From the NCBI GenBank assembly GCA_017405965.1, contig JAFQZK010000003.1:62001-126000 (forward strand): a DNA stretch of 64,000 nucleotides. The letters run 5' to 3'. Origin of the DNA: Muribaculaceae bacterium. GTDB lineage: Bacteria > Bacteroidota > Bacteroidia > Bacteroidales > Muribaculaceae. Of the stretch, positions 34,440-43,723 are shown in pieces. Within the stretch, counting starts at the first letter, position 1. Every line of letters starts with the position of its first letter. Position numbers and translations under genes: made by a program. The notes below the pieces were generated by a model, which did not search any database, was not told where the DNA came from, and was given only the letters and a program-made list of their open reading frames with translations.

Positions 34440-35981
34440 TTACTTGGCGACTTTCTCGAGGCGCTTCATCATGGCGAACATGAAGATGGCTGCGACGAGG
34501 CAGACGCCCAGGAAGACGCACCAGCATGCCCACAAGGGCACCTTGCCCCACAGGGCACCGCCCACGAGCACGAGCTGGTTGCCCAGCGCGGTCGATACGA
34601 ACCAGCCACCCATCATCGCTCCCTTGTACTTGGGAGGAGCGACCTTGCTGACGAACGAAATGCCCATCGGCGAGAGCAACAGTTCACCGAAGGTCAGCAC
34701 CAGATAGACGCTGATGAGCAGGTTGGGTGTCACATCAGCGACATGCTTGCCCACGAGGTTACCGCTGGCGTCAAGCGTCTGCTCGGGCATGGGCAGACCG
34801 ACCGATGCAAATGCCATGATAGCATAGGCAACTGCGGCGACCACCATACCGTAGGCAATCTTGCGCGGTGCCGAGGGCTCCTTGCCCTTGTTGGCCAGCC
34901 AGCTGAAGATGGCCATTGATACGGGCGTCAGTGCCACAACATAGAACGGGTTGAACTGCTGGAAAATCGGTGCGGCGATATTGATGCTGCCGGTGGTGCG
35001 GGTGTACTTGTAGTACAGGATGCCCAGCGCAGCCAGGATGATGGCGCCCGAGATTCCTTTAGCCTTGGCGGTCTTGCTCTGGAAGAGCGAGAATCCGGCA
35101 TAGACGATGAAAATCACCAGTACCAGGTTCCACACGTCAAAGGCCATGCTCTCGAGTCCGCTCGAGGTGTTGGCGGTGAACTCGTCGGCAAAGAAGGTGA
35201 GCGATAGACCGTTCTGGTGGAAAGCCATCCAGAAGAATACCACCACGGCGAATACGAGGCACAGGGCGATGATGCGGGCCCTGGTGTCCTCCTTGCTCAA
35301 CTCGGGCTCCTTGACGGTCTCGTCCTCGGCCTTGACAGCAGCCTTCTTGCCGCCCTCGGCGTGACGGAAGGTGTTGCGGAAAGCGTAGTAGATGGCAATT
35401 GACAATACCAGCGAAACGCAGGCCACTGCAAACGAGAAGTGATAAGCATCGTTCGACGAGAAGCCCCAAACGGTCTCGGCATATTCCTTGATCTTCACGG
35501 CAGCCGTCGGTGCGAACAGGGCGCCGATATTGATGGCCATGTAGAAAATCGAGAAACCGGCGTCACGCTTGGCGGCGTAGCGGGTGTCGTCATACAGATT
35601 GCCCACCATGACCTGCAGGTTGCCCTTGAACAGGCCGGTACCCAGGCCGATGAGCAATAGCGCTCCGATCATCACAACCAGTGCAAAGGTGTTGCCGCCC
35701 AATGGAACGGCCAGCAGCAAGTAGCCCAGGAACATGATGATGATACCGATGGTCACCATCTTGCCGAAGCCGAATTTATCGGCCATCCAGCCGCCGATGA
35801 GCGGGAGGAAATACACCACCATCAGAAACGAGCTGTAGATGAAGCCGGCGACAGCCGGGGAGAGGCCATAGTTGGCCCTGAGGAACAAGGCGAACACGGC
35901 AATCATCGTGTAGTAGCCGAAACGCTCGCCCGTGTTGGCCAATGCCAACGCGAAGAGTCCTTTAGGTTGTCCTTCAAACAT
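34440..35981 (-). CDS. POT family proton-coupled oligopeptide transporter (1)
   Basis: A 513-aa protein with ~12-14 TM helices. The N-terminal motif is ALANTGERFGYYTMIAVFAL, followed by GGWMADKFGFGKMVTIGIII, GTGLFKGNLQVMVGNLYDD and FSIFYMAINIGALFAPTAAV (POT signature GxxxFxxxINxG). The last third includes TFGELLLSPMGISFVSKVAP. Members import di- and tripeptides with protons. In the ExxERF motif the first Glu is Asn, as also in the neighbouring paralogue. Tandem with a second POT gene 103 nt away. Confidence 0.92.
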   Translation of the reverse strand: MFEGQPKGLFALALANTGERFGYYTMIAVFALFLRANYGLSPAVAGFIYSSFLMVVYFLPLIGGWMADKFGFGKMVTIGIIIMFLGYLLLAVPLGGNTFALVVMIGALLLIGLGTGLFKGNLQVMVGNLYDDTRYAAKRDAGFSIFYMAINIGALFAPTAAVKIKEYAETVWGFSSNDAYHFSFAVACVSLVLSIAIYYAFRNTFRHAEGGKKAAVKAEDETVKEPELSKEDTRARIIALCLVFAVVVFFWMAFHQNGLSLTFFADEFTANTSSGLESMAFDVWNLVLVIFIVYAGFSLFQSKTAKAKGISGAIILAALGILYYKYTRTTGSINIAAPIFQQFNPFYVVALTPVSMAIFSWLANKGKEPSAPRKIAYGMVVAAVAYAIMAFASVGLPMPEQTLDASGNLVGKHVADVTPNLLISVYLVLTFGELLLSPMGISFVSKVAPPKYKGAMMGGWFVSTALGNQLVLVGGALWGKVPLWACWCVFLGVCLVAAIFMFAMMKRLEKVAK

Positions 35982-36002
35982 GATTCAATGTCTTTTTTAT
36001 CA

Positions 36003-36045
36003 GAGAATCTAGAAAATCTAGGTATTCTAGATCTTCCAGATTCTC
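36003..36045. repeat. Short TCTAGA-containing tandem repeat, copy 1
   Basis: Between the two POT genes there are four close repeats of the type GAATCTAGAAAATCTAGG, each carrying TCTAG. A longer version is found at 62564-62612 between the TolC and HlyD genes. Confidence 0.55.
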
Positions 36046-36084
36046 ATGCGGTGATTATTTAATAAATAATGTGTAGCTCGGGAA

Positions 36085-37671
36085 TTACTCCTTCTCGCCG
36101 GTAACGCGCTCCAGCCAGCCTACCATGAACCACATGACGCCCATGGCGACGAGGCAGATAACCAGGAAGACGGCCCAGCACATCCACAGCTTGGGCATCT
36201 TGTTGAGCATAACCGGGCCAATCCAGATGAACAGGTTGCCCAGTGCGGTAGCACCCAGCCACAAGCCCTGGCAGATACCCTGCAGGTGCTTGGGAGCGAT
36301 CTTGGAAACGAACGACAGACCCAGCGGCGAGATGAACAGCTCGGCAACCGTCAGGAAGAAGTAGGTGGCGATGAGTACCCACCACTGTGACTTCATAGCT
36401 GCCTGCTGGTCGATACCCAGAGCACGGAAGGTCTCACCATTGGGATAATCGTAACCCATGCTCAGGATAACCAGGAACAGATAAGCCAGGCCGGTGATTG
36501 CCATACCGATGACAATCTTGCGAGGGGTGGAAATGGCTTTGCCTTTCCTTGCCAGCGCAGCAAAGATGGCCATGATGATCGGCGTGAGCACAATCACGAA
36601 GAACGGATTCACAGCCTGCCAGATCTCGGGAGCGATTTTGTCGGTGATGACATAGTCACGCGCGAATACCGACAGCGACTGGCCGTTCTGGTGGAACGAC
36701 AGCCAGAAGAATACGCAAACGCCCAGCACAGCGAACAACGCTGCCATGCGCTGCCTGATTTCCTTGGCCATTGCTCTCTTCTCCTCGGCAGTGTACTGCT
36801 CGACGGCAGCAGCCTCCTTCTTGGCGGGAGTCGGGAAGATTTTCTTAAAAGCAATGAAGATGAACAAAGAGATGAACATGGCGATAACCGAAGCGATGAA
36901 GCTGTAGTGTACGCCAGTGTTGAACACCTCAAGGTAGCTGTTGCAAGCAGCTTCCATGTTGCTCATGTCAAGGCCTCCCTGATTTACCTTCTCCATCAGT
37001 GCAGTGAGGTTGGTCATCTGATCGCTGGCCATGCTGGCGCCTTCTTTCAGGTACTGGTGGCACAATGCGGGCAGACCTGCATCATATACCATACCCTTGA
37101 CGCCGAGCCACCACTGGCGCAGCAACGGGGCAACGAACGGGGCAATCAGACCACCGATGTTGATGAACACGTAGAAAATCTGGAAGCCAGAGTCGCGGCG
37201 ATCCTTGATGGACTTGATTTCTTCATCGGACTTGCCGGCAGCGATGGCGTCAGCCTCCATGTTGTCATACATCTGGCCCACGATAGCCTGCAGGTTGCCC
37301 TTGAACAGACCGTTACCGAAGGCAATCAAGAACAGTGCCACACAGGTGAACACGAGCAGCCACATGTGGTTGCCGGCTGAGTGGACAACGGGGATTGCCA
37401 GCAACACATAGCCAATAGCCATGATCACGAGACCCCACTGGATGGTACCTTTGTAATTCTGGGTGCGGTCGGCAATGAAACCGCCGACAAGACTTAATAC
37501 ATAAATACCGGCATAGAAGACGCTGTAGATGGCGCCCGATGTGCCCTCGTCAAGACCGAACTTGGAGCACAGGAACAGCAGCAGCACGGCATTCATGATG
37601 TAGTAGCCGAAGCGCTCGCCCATGTTACTCAAGGCGGCAGGGATTAGACCCTTAGGATGGTTTTTAAACAT
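36085..37671 (-). CDS. POT family proton-coupled oligopeptide transporter (2)
   Basis: A 528-aa POT protein, a divergent paralogue of the previous gene: ALSNMGERFGYYIMNAVLLL, GGFIADRTQNYKGTIQWGLV, GNGLFKGNLQAIVGQMYDNM, FQIFYVFINIGGLIAPFVAP and LTVAELFISPLGLSFVSKIA. An insert (~200-255, DQMTNLTALMEKVNQGGLDM) lies between TM segments and is absent from POT 1. Together with pepT and several proteases this suggests peptide-based nutrition. Probably one transcript with POT 1. Confidence 0.92.
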   Translation of the reverse strand: MFKNHPKGLIPAALSNMGERFGYYIMNAVLLLFLCSKFGLDEGTSGAIYSVFYAGIYVLSLVGGFIADRTQNYKGTIQWGLVIMAIGYVLLAIPVVHSAGNHMWLLVFTCVALFLIAFGNGLFKGNLQAIVGQMYDNMEADAIAAGKSDEEIKSIKDRRDSGFQIFYVFINIGGLIAPFVAPLLRQWWLGVKGMVYDAGLPALCHQYLKEGASMASDQMTNLTALMEKVNQGGLDMSNMEAACNSYLEVFNTGVHYSFIASVIAMFISLFIFIAFKKIFPTPAKKEAAAVEQYTAEEKRAMAKEIRQRMAALFAVLGVCVFFWLSFHQNGQSLSVFARDYVITDKIAPEIWQAVNPFFVIVLTPIIMAIFAALARKGKAISTPRKIVIGMAITGLAYLFLVILSMGYDYPNGETFRALGIDQQAAMKSQWWVLIATYFFLTVAELFISPLGLSFVSKIAPKHLQGICQGLWLGATALGNLFIWIGPVMLNKMPKLWMCWAVFLVICLVAMGVMWFMVGWLERVTGEKE

Positions 37672-37718
37672 AATTTTGTTTGTTTATAGGTTAATATATG
37701 AATAATGTAGTTGTCGTC

Positions 37719-38153
37719 TTAACAGCCCGAGTGCTCGCGTGCCTGATAGGCGATGGCATAGGCCCTGATCTGCTTGATCATCGCCAGCAGGCCGTTACTG
37801 CGGGTGGGGGAGAGGTGCTCGCGCAGCCCGATGCGCTCGATGAAGTACAGGTCGGCGTCGAGCACTTCTTGCGGGGTGGCCCCGTCGAGCACGCGCACGA
37901 GCATCGAGATGATGCCCTTGACGATAATCGCGTCGCTGTCGGCCTGCAGGTGCATCTTGCCGTCGATGCAGTCGGCCTGCAGCCACACGCGACTCTGGCA
38001 ACCGTCAATCAGGTTGTCGGCCGTCTTGTATTGCTCGTCGAGAGCGGGCATGGCATTGCCCATGTCGATGATGACGCTGTAGCGGTCCATCCAATCGTCC
38101 AGACCTTCAAATTCCTCAATGATTTCCTCTTGTCGCTCGTTAACTGTTGACAT
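37719..38153 (-). CDS. sufE: SufE-like sulfur acceptor protein
   Basis: A 144-aa cytosolic protein. The sulfur-acceptor Cys52 lies in the motif DGCQSRVWL, and the typical helical start (ERQEEIIEEFEGLDDWMDRY) is present. SufE takes persulfide sulfur from the cysteine desulfurase SufS for Fe-S cluster assembly; no suf genes are adjacent. Its promoter is a minus-strand TAAATTTG at 38183-38190. Confidence 0.93.
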   Translation of the reverse strand: MSTVNERQEEIIEEFEGLDDWMDRYSVIIDMGNAMPALDEQYKTADNLIDGCQSRVWLQADCIDGKMHLQADSDAIIVKGIISMLVRVLDGATPQEVLDADLYFIERIGLREHLSPTRSNGLLAMIKQIRAYAIAYQAREHSGC

Positions 38154-38182
38154 GAAAAAAGTTGATGTTATGGTTTAACCTA

Positions 38183-38190
38183 CAAATTTA
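38183..38190 (-). promoter_or_regulatory. -7 box for sufE
   Basis: Plus CAAATTTA, minus TAAATTTG, 30 nt upstream of the start codon. Confidence 0.5.
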
Positions 38191-38357
38191 GACTTATTTT
38201 TTGAGATAGCGTGCCACTTGACGGCGAAAAATGAATAATTCGCCCCAATAAGCCCCAAAAATGCCTTGTGAACGGCCATGAAACAGCGACAACCCGGACC
38301 GATGATGTAGTCCGGGTTGTCGGATGATGTGTTGTCGTCAGGGACGCGGCTGCCTTA

Positions 38358-40277
38358 TCAGAAGGTGAAGCCGGCGCCCACCATGAAACCGATGCGCTGT
38401 GCACCCATGCCGTAGAGCAGGTCATAGCGGCGGTTCAGCAGATTGTGGGCTTGCAGCCACAGGCTGACGGTGCTGTTCAGGCGATAGTTGGCTCCGGCGT
38501 GCAGGTTGATGACGTCGTCCATGTCGGTAAAGTGATAACTTGGAGTCGTCGCAGTAGCGTTGGATTCCTGGAATTCAACGCCGAAGAGTGCCATGCGGCC
38601 ACCGCGGTACTCAAGGCCCAAATTCAGGCTCAAAGGACGCCACGGTGTCACCTTCAGGTCGATGTTGGCGACGGTTGTCGGGCGGTCAACACCCAACTTG
38701 TAACCGTTGTAATGGCCGTCGCTGGCAAACATCTCCTTGTCGTGAGGCGCATACTTGACGGCAGCCGATGCCTCGATGAGTGAGCGGTACTTGTAGTTGA
38801 CCTCGGCGTTGAGGTAGTAGCCGCGGCTGTCGATGACCTTATAGCCGCTCATGAAACCGGTGTATAATCCCAAGAGGGTGTTGCCATCGATTGTCATGCT
38901 GTTGAAATCACCGTCAACAAAAGAGGGCAGAATGTTGCGGAACGTGTCTTGTGCGCGGTAGATGATGCCCGGTTCGTCCTTGACGATGGCATAGCCCAGC
39001 GACACCTTGGCGCTCAAGCCGTTGAACGGCCCGATCTGAATACCGCCCTCGGCATCCAGCGGAGTGTACAGGCTGCCGTAGAGCAACAGGGGGTTGTCAT
39101 AGCGATAGTTGATGAAATGCTTGCCCAAGCGGGTGCCCAGACCCTTGAAGCCCAGTGCATTGGCAAAGACTGAGAAGCCATCGACCAGCGACAAGTTGGC
39201 GCGTACGTTGGGCGAGAGGCGGAAGGCCGCACCGTCGCTGAAGCTGATGTGGCCGTTCAGGCCCAGTTGCAACTTGAACATGTCGCCACGAATGGTATAG
39301 GTGGGCGAGATGGTGATCATGCCTGCCTCGTCGAACAAGTCATTGAGGTTGCTGGATTTGGCCTTGGTGCCGCGGGTCAGGTATTCACCCTTGATGGTGA
39401 GTCCGGCGGTGGTCAGTTCGGTCAGGTCGTAGCTGCCGCCCAGCGTCAAGGTTGTCCAGTGGTCGTGAACACCCTTCTTGTACAGGTCGTTGAAGGGCTT
39501 GTCGTGTGCGGCGTAGTTGTACATGAGGCCCACGTTGTACTTCAGCGGATTGTCGCGCAACATGAATCTGCTGGCCCAGCCGGCATTCACGGTGAAATCC
39601 ATGAAAGTCTGCTTCTCGGTGTCCCAGTTGACCAGTGAACTCAGTTTTCCTATTTGTTCAGAACCAGACTGATCTATCACGGTGAAATCACCCACATTCC
39701 AGCCGCCATAGTAGTTATAACTGTCGATGTGGGCTTTTGCACCCAGGCTTAGCGTGCCGGTGCCCAGTCCCTTGCTGTAGTCCACGGCGATGGTGTTGTC
39801 GTTGTACTTCTGCTTGTTGCGGTTTTCCTCGAGGGTGATGATCTTGCTCGGGTTCTTGCTGTTCCAGGTGCTGTTGTGGTTGACCCACAAGCCCAGTTTC
39901 TCGCGCTCCTCGTTGATGAGACGGTAGCCGAAATCCACTCTGAAGTTGGCCTGTGTGCCGGCACCCACATCAAGGTAGCCGCGCTTGTCACTGAAGTTGT
40001 GCGCCGTGCGGTAACCGTAGGGCAGCAAAGTGGGAATTGTGGTCGGCACATCGATGGGTGAAGTCAGGTCACTGTAATTCAGCGCAGTTTTCGACCCGGT
40101 AGTGGTGGGGCGCTTGACTGCGGGCAGGGTGTTCTTCTTGACCGCCTTCTTCTCCAGTGGCGCGATGTCCTTCTCAAGGGTGATTTCCTTGTTGAGCTTG
40201 GTGTTGTCTTGGGCGTAGGCCCCGTTCAGGGCAAACGCGGCCAGCAACATGGCGATATATATCTTTCTCATCTTCAT
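38358..40277 (-). CDS. Outer-membrane beta-barrel protein (TonB-receptor-like), partner of TPR protein
   Basis: A 639-aa protein with a signal peptide (ending GAYA, ~24). A polar lead (~25-85, LEKKAVKKNTLPAVKRPTTT) is followed by alternating amphipathic strands to the end, finishing VGAGFTF with the terminal aromatic residue typical of BAM substrates. Strand-like stretches include GTLSLGAKAHIDSYNYYGGW and PLSLNLGLEYRGGRMALF. The plug domain of a true TonB receptor was not seen. It lies 39 nt downstream of the 1022-aa TPR gene and is surely co-transcribed; such TPR + barrel pairs recur in Bacteroidales but their function is not established. Confidence 0.75.
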   Translation of the reverse strand: MKMRKIYIAMLLAAFALNGAYAQDNTKLNKEITLEKDIAPLEKKAVKKNTLPAVKRPTTTGSKTALNYSDLTSPIDVPTTIPTLLPYGYRTAHNFSDKRGYLDVGAGTQANFRVDFGYRLINEEREKLGLWVNHNSTWNSKNPSKIITLEENRNKQKYNDNTIAVDYSKGLGTGTLSLGAKAHIDSYNYYGGWNVGDFTVIDQSGSEQIGKLSSLVNWDTEKQTFMDFTVNAGWASRFMLRDNPLKYNVGLMYNYAAHDKPFNDLYKKGVHDHWTTLTLGGSYDLTELTTAGLTIKGEYLTRGTKAKSSNLNDLFDEAGMITISPTYTIRGDMFKLQLGLNGHISFSDGAAFRLSPNVRANLSLVDGFSVFANALGFKGLGTRLGKHFINYRYDNPLLLYGSLYTPLDAEGGIQIGPFNGLSAKVSLGYAIVKDEPGIIYRAQDTFRNILPSFVDGDFNSMTIDGNTLLGLYTGFMSGYKVIDSRGYYLNAEVNYKYRSLIEASAAVKYAPHDKEMFASDGHYNGYKLGVDRPTTVANIDLKVTPWRPLSLNLGLEYRGGRMALFGVEFQESNATATTPSYHFTDMDDVINLHAGANYRLNSTVSLWLQAHNLLNRRYDLLYGMGAQRIGFMVGAGFTF

Positions 40278-40316
40278 AATGTCTATATAATAATGTGTGA
40301 CGCTTGCATTGAAGGG

Positions 40317-43300
40317 TTATTTCTTACTCTTGGTGCTTTTCTTGCCGTTGTCGCTGCTGGAGACCGACGTGGACGAGGCATTGCCGCCTTTCCACTTGTT
40401 CAGGCGGCTCTCGATGCCGTTGAGGATGTCTTTCTCCTTGCCCGGGTAATTGGTCTTGAGGCTCTGCAGATAATCGCGGGCCTGGGCCGTGTTGCCCTGC
40501 TTGTAATAGACATCGGCCAGCGTCAAGAAGCTCTTGGCAAGCCAGTAGTTGTGGGGCGTGCCGGTATCGATCAGTGCGTTGATGGTCTGCTCGGCTCCCG
40601 AGTAGTTGCCCATCTCATACTGCATGCGAGACAGCTCGTAGGATGCTTGGGCGCCATATTCGTTGGAGGGATCCTTGGCCAGGGCGCGGAAGGCAGCCTC
40701 GGCTTCCTTGGTGTTACCCATTTGGGCGAATGAGAGGCCGCGGTCGAGCGACACTTCCTTCTCCTCGTTGGCGGTGAGACCACCACGGTCGAGCAGCGTG
40801 CTCGAAATCTGGCGTACCTCGTTCCAGTTGCCCATCTGCTTGGCGACGCGCATCGCGCCCAACTGGGCCAGTGTGCGGTTGTCGTCACTGGTGGCGCGCT
40901 CTGCCAGGTCTTTGTAGCTCTGGAGGGCCTCGTCGAGTTTGCCTTGACGGGTGAGGATGTCGCTGCGCATGGCCAGAGCATCCTGGGCGTAGGATGCGTC
41001 ACCGCCGCCCTGCAGGGCCTCGTCGATGGCGGTCATGGCCTCGGCATAGTTGCCCTTGCCGTAGTGATAGCGGGCGATATAGTACTTGGCTTTGGAGACA
41101 TAGGCTCCGCCGGGATAGTTCTTGAGGTACTGTTGCATCTTGTCGATGCTGGGACGAGTGTCGATGGCGGCTTTCTCGGCAGCCTCGAAGGTGAGGCGTT
41201 CCACCTCGTTCACGTCGATCTGCGGTGCGTTGGGAACGCTGTTGAGGAATTTGCTGAACTCCGACAGCTGGCCGCGGTCGGCATAGATGAGTTTCATGTC
41301 CTCGGCTGCAGCCTGGGCTTCGTCGCTGGTGGGATATTGCTTGATGACCTTCTTGTAGGCCTCGAGCGCGTCATCTTCCTTGTTGATGCTCTTGTTGACC
41401 AGTGCGGTCTGCAACAGGCCCTTGCGTGCCTCGACGCTCTTGGGATAGTCCTTCAGCAGGGTGGCATAGGTGGCCAGCGCTTCGTTGTTCTTTCCCAGCA
41501 GTGCTTGTGCGTTGCCTTTCTCGAGCATGGCCTGCGGGGCGAGGTCACTCTTGGGATAAGCCTTGATAAGGGCGTCCATCTGGGCAATCTCGTCGACATA
41601 CTGATGGTTCAGGCCCATCATGATGCCCTTCTGGTACATCGAGTAGTCGCCGCTGCCGTTCTTGTCGATTCTTGACGCCTGGTCATAGGATGACTGGGCA
41701 CCGCCGAAGTCGCGGGCATAGTATTGCGTGTCACCGATGCGGTTATAGGCGTCGGCCACCAGGTCGTTGCTCAGCTGCTTGCTGGCGATGGCGTTCTGGA
41801 AAGCGGCTTTGGCCTCGTTGTAGCGCTTCTGGTTGTAGAGGCTGTAGCCCAGGTTGTATTGGGCCAGGCCGTAGTTCTCGTCGGTCTTCTTGATCGACTT
41901 CACATACTCTTGCTGCTGCTTGGCGGCCTCCTTGTAGTTGCCCTCGCGGAACTCGCCCTCGGCAAGCCACAGGCGGCTTTCGTTCAAGACGGTCTGGTCA
42001 TAATTGCCCACAGCAATGGCATCCTTGAAGTAGGATTTGGCCTCCTGGTTGCGGTTGTTGGCCATGGCCTGGACACCCAAGTTGTACAGGATGTTCTGCT
42101 TAGCCTTGAGCACCTTGGCGCCGGGCTTCTTGATGCGGTTGATGCTCGTCAAGGCACGCTGATAGTCGGTCGTGCTCATGTAGGCGTCAACCAGGTAGCC
42201 CTCGACGTTGTCTTTATAGCGTGAGTTCGGGTACTGGTTCAGGAAGTCCTCAAACAGGTCCACACTCTTGTCGAACGGCGTGCGGGCACCCTTGCTCACG
42301 CCCACGGCGTAGTTGTAGTAGGCTGTCTCTTTCACGTTGCGGTCGCAGTCCATCATCGCTGCCTGCTGGAACGCCATGTTGGCAGCATTGATGTCACCCA
42401 GCTGGCGCTTGGCCTGACCGAGGTACAGATAAGCACTCTGGGACAGGGCGTCGCTGCCATCGGTCACGTGAAGCATATTGTCGACCACCGCATCGTAGTT
42501 GCCGTTGCGGTAGTCCAGCACACCCATCGTGTAGGCCGCCGTGCGGTAGGGTTCGCCCTCGGGGTTGTCCAGGTAGCGGCGCAGGAAGGTGCGTGCCTCG
42601 TTGTCGTTGCCCTGATGGTAGTAGCTCTCGCCCACCAGACGGTTCAGCTCGGCGTCGAAGTAATCGTTGCCGTGCTGGTCGAGCAGCTCCTTGCCTCGCT
42701 TGATGACATCGGTATAGTGCTTCTTGTTGTACTCGATCTGGGTGAGATAGTACTGGGACTGGAAGCCCAGTTCAGTGCCCTCGGGGATGCGCGAGAACAT
42801 GGCTTCGGCGTCCTCGTAGTTGCCCTGGGCATATTCCAGATAAGCCTTGTAGAACTCGCTCGCCCCGCCGTAGCGTGCGGTGTGATCCAACTCGTGGTAC
42901 TGCCGCTCGGCATCGCGGTAGTTGCCCAGGCGCAGGTTACAGTAGGCACGACGGTACTCGAGGTCCTCGTCTTTGTCCATGTCCAGCGAGCGGTTGCGCA
43001 CCAGCGAGTAGCTCAACAGGGCGCTTTCCCACTGTCCGCGGTAGAAGTAGTAGTTACCCACCTTCAATTGGGCCTCCATCGCCAGCGGTGACGCCGGATA
43101 ATTGTCAATGAACTTGAGCAGCGCGTTGATACTGGACTCCTCTCCACGTTCAAACTTGCTCAGAGCGATGTAGTAGTCGGCCTGTTCGAGTATCGTGGCA
43201 TTGCAGGGCATCTGCCTGCAGTGCTCCAGCTGGTCGATGGCGCCGACATAGTTGTGTGATTCATACATCAGCCTGCCGCGCTCGAGATAGCCGGAGGCTT

Positions 43301-43385
43301 CACTGATCATCACGCCGGGCTGGGCCATAGCCATGGCAGGAATCGCCACGAGCGCCGACAATAAGACTTTCTTTAATTTAGCCAT
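40317..43385 (-). CDS. Large exported tetratricopeptide-repeat protein
   Basis: 1022 aa from ATG 43385 (MAKLKKVLLSALVAIPAMAM, signal peptide ~1-21); upstream in-frame codons lack a leader and are rejected. Nearly the whole chain is TPR helices, e.g. YESHNYVGAIDQLEHC (~37-52), LVGESYYHQGNDNEARTFLR and YKKVIKQYPTSDEAQAAAED. The Ser/Lys-rich C-terminus (GGNASSTSVSSSDNGKKSTK) is probably disordered. As a periplasmic or outer-membrane scaffold it probably holds the barrel protein encoded next. -7 box at 43467-43474. Confidence 0.85.
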   Translation of the reverse strand: MAKLKKVLLSALVAIPAMAMAQPGVMISEASGYLERGRLMYESHNYVGAIDQLEHCRQMPCNATILEQADYYIALSKFERGEESSINALLKFIDNYPASPLAMEAQLKVGNYYFYRGQWESALLSYSLVRNRSLDMDKDEDLEYRRAYCNLRLGNYRDAERQYHELDHTARYGGASEFYKAYLEYAQGNYEDAEAMFSRIPEGTELGFQSQYYLTQIEYNKKHYTDVIKRGKELLDQHGNDYFDAELNRLVGESYYHQGNDNEARTFLRRYLDNPEGEPYRTAAYTMGVLDYRNGNYDAVVDNMLHVTDGSDALSQSAYLYLGQAKRQLGDINAANMAFQQAAMMDCDRNVKETAYYNYAVGVSKGARTPFDKSVDLFEDFLNQYPNSRYKDNVEGYLVDAYMSTTDYQRALTSINRIKKPGAKVLKAKQNILYNLGVQAMANNRNQEAKSYFKDAIAVGNYDQTVLNESRLWLAEGEFREGNYKEAAKQQQEYVKSIKKTDENYGLAQYNLGYSLYNQKRYNEAKAAFQNAIASKQLSNDLVADAYNRIGDTQYYARDFGGAQSSYDQASRIDKNGSGDYSMYQKGIMMGLNHQYVDEIAQMDALIKAYPKSDLAPQAMLEKGNAQALLGKNNEALATYATLLKDYPKSVEARKGLLQTALVNKSINKEDDALEAYKKVIKQYPTSDEAQAAAEDMKLIYADRGQLSEFSKFLNSVPNAPQIDVNEVERLTFEAAEKAAIDTRPSIDKMQQYLKNYPGGAYVSKAKYYIARYHYGKGNYAEAMTAIDEALQGGGDASYAQDALAMRSDILTRQGKLDEALQSYKDLAERATSDDNRTLAQLGAMRVAKQMGNWNEVRQISSTLLDRGGLTANEEKEVSLDRGLSFAQMGNTKEAEAAFRALAKDPSNEYGAQASYELSRMQYEMGNYSGAEQTINALIDTGTPHNYWLAKSFLTLADVYYKQGNTAQARDYLQSLKTNYPGKEKDILNGIESRLNKWKGGNASSTSVSSSDNGKKSTKSKK

Positions 43386-43466
43386 ATCTTGTTGTTTATT
43401 TGTTGATTTCTTGCTACACAGTGCCCGCCGCAGGGGCACAACACGACTTTACATTAATAATAACTG

Positions 43467-43474
43467 CAAATGTA
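43467..43474 (-). promoter_or_regulatory. -7 box for TPR/barrel operon
   Basis: Plus CAAATGTA, minus TACATTTG, 81 nt before the start codon. Apart from this and the divergent ppiD-like promoter, 43386-43723 holds nothing recognised. Confidence 0.5.
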
Positions 43475-43632
43475 GCGAAAAATTGCCAATCAGCGGTAAC
43501 ACATCTTCTAAAATATTCCTAAAATTCGCCTATAAATGTTGTTTGGGTCAAATGTGCCCCTTACTTCACACTGCGAGCAAGGGGCTGAAAAGTCCTAAAA
43601 TGATAAAAAAGTCAGAAATTTGAGTAACTTTT

Positions 43633-43662
43633 TTGGTATAATGCAAAAAATGACTACCTTTG
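43633..43662 (+). promoter_or_regulatory. Promoter of the ppiD-like gene
   Basis: TTGG near 43633 and TACCTTTG at 43655-43662 with ~19-nt spacing; the start codon follows at 43724. Confidence 0.6.
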
Positions 43663-43723
43663 CGTGTTTTTTTGGCTCAAAGCCCTAAAATTGAAAGAAA
43701 TAAAGTAATAAAAATATTTGTAA

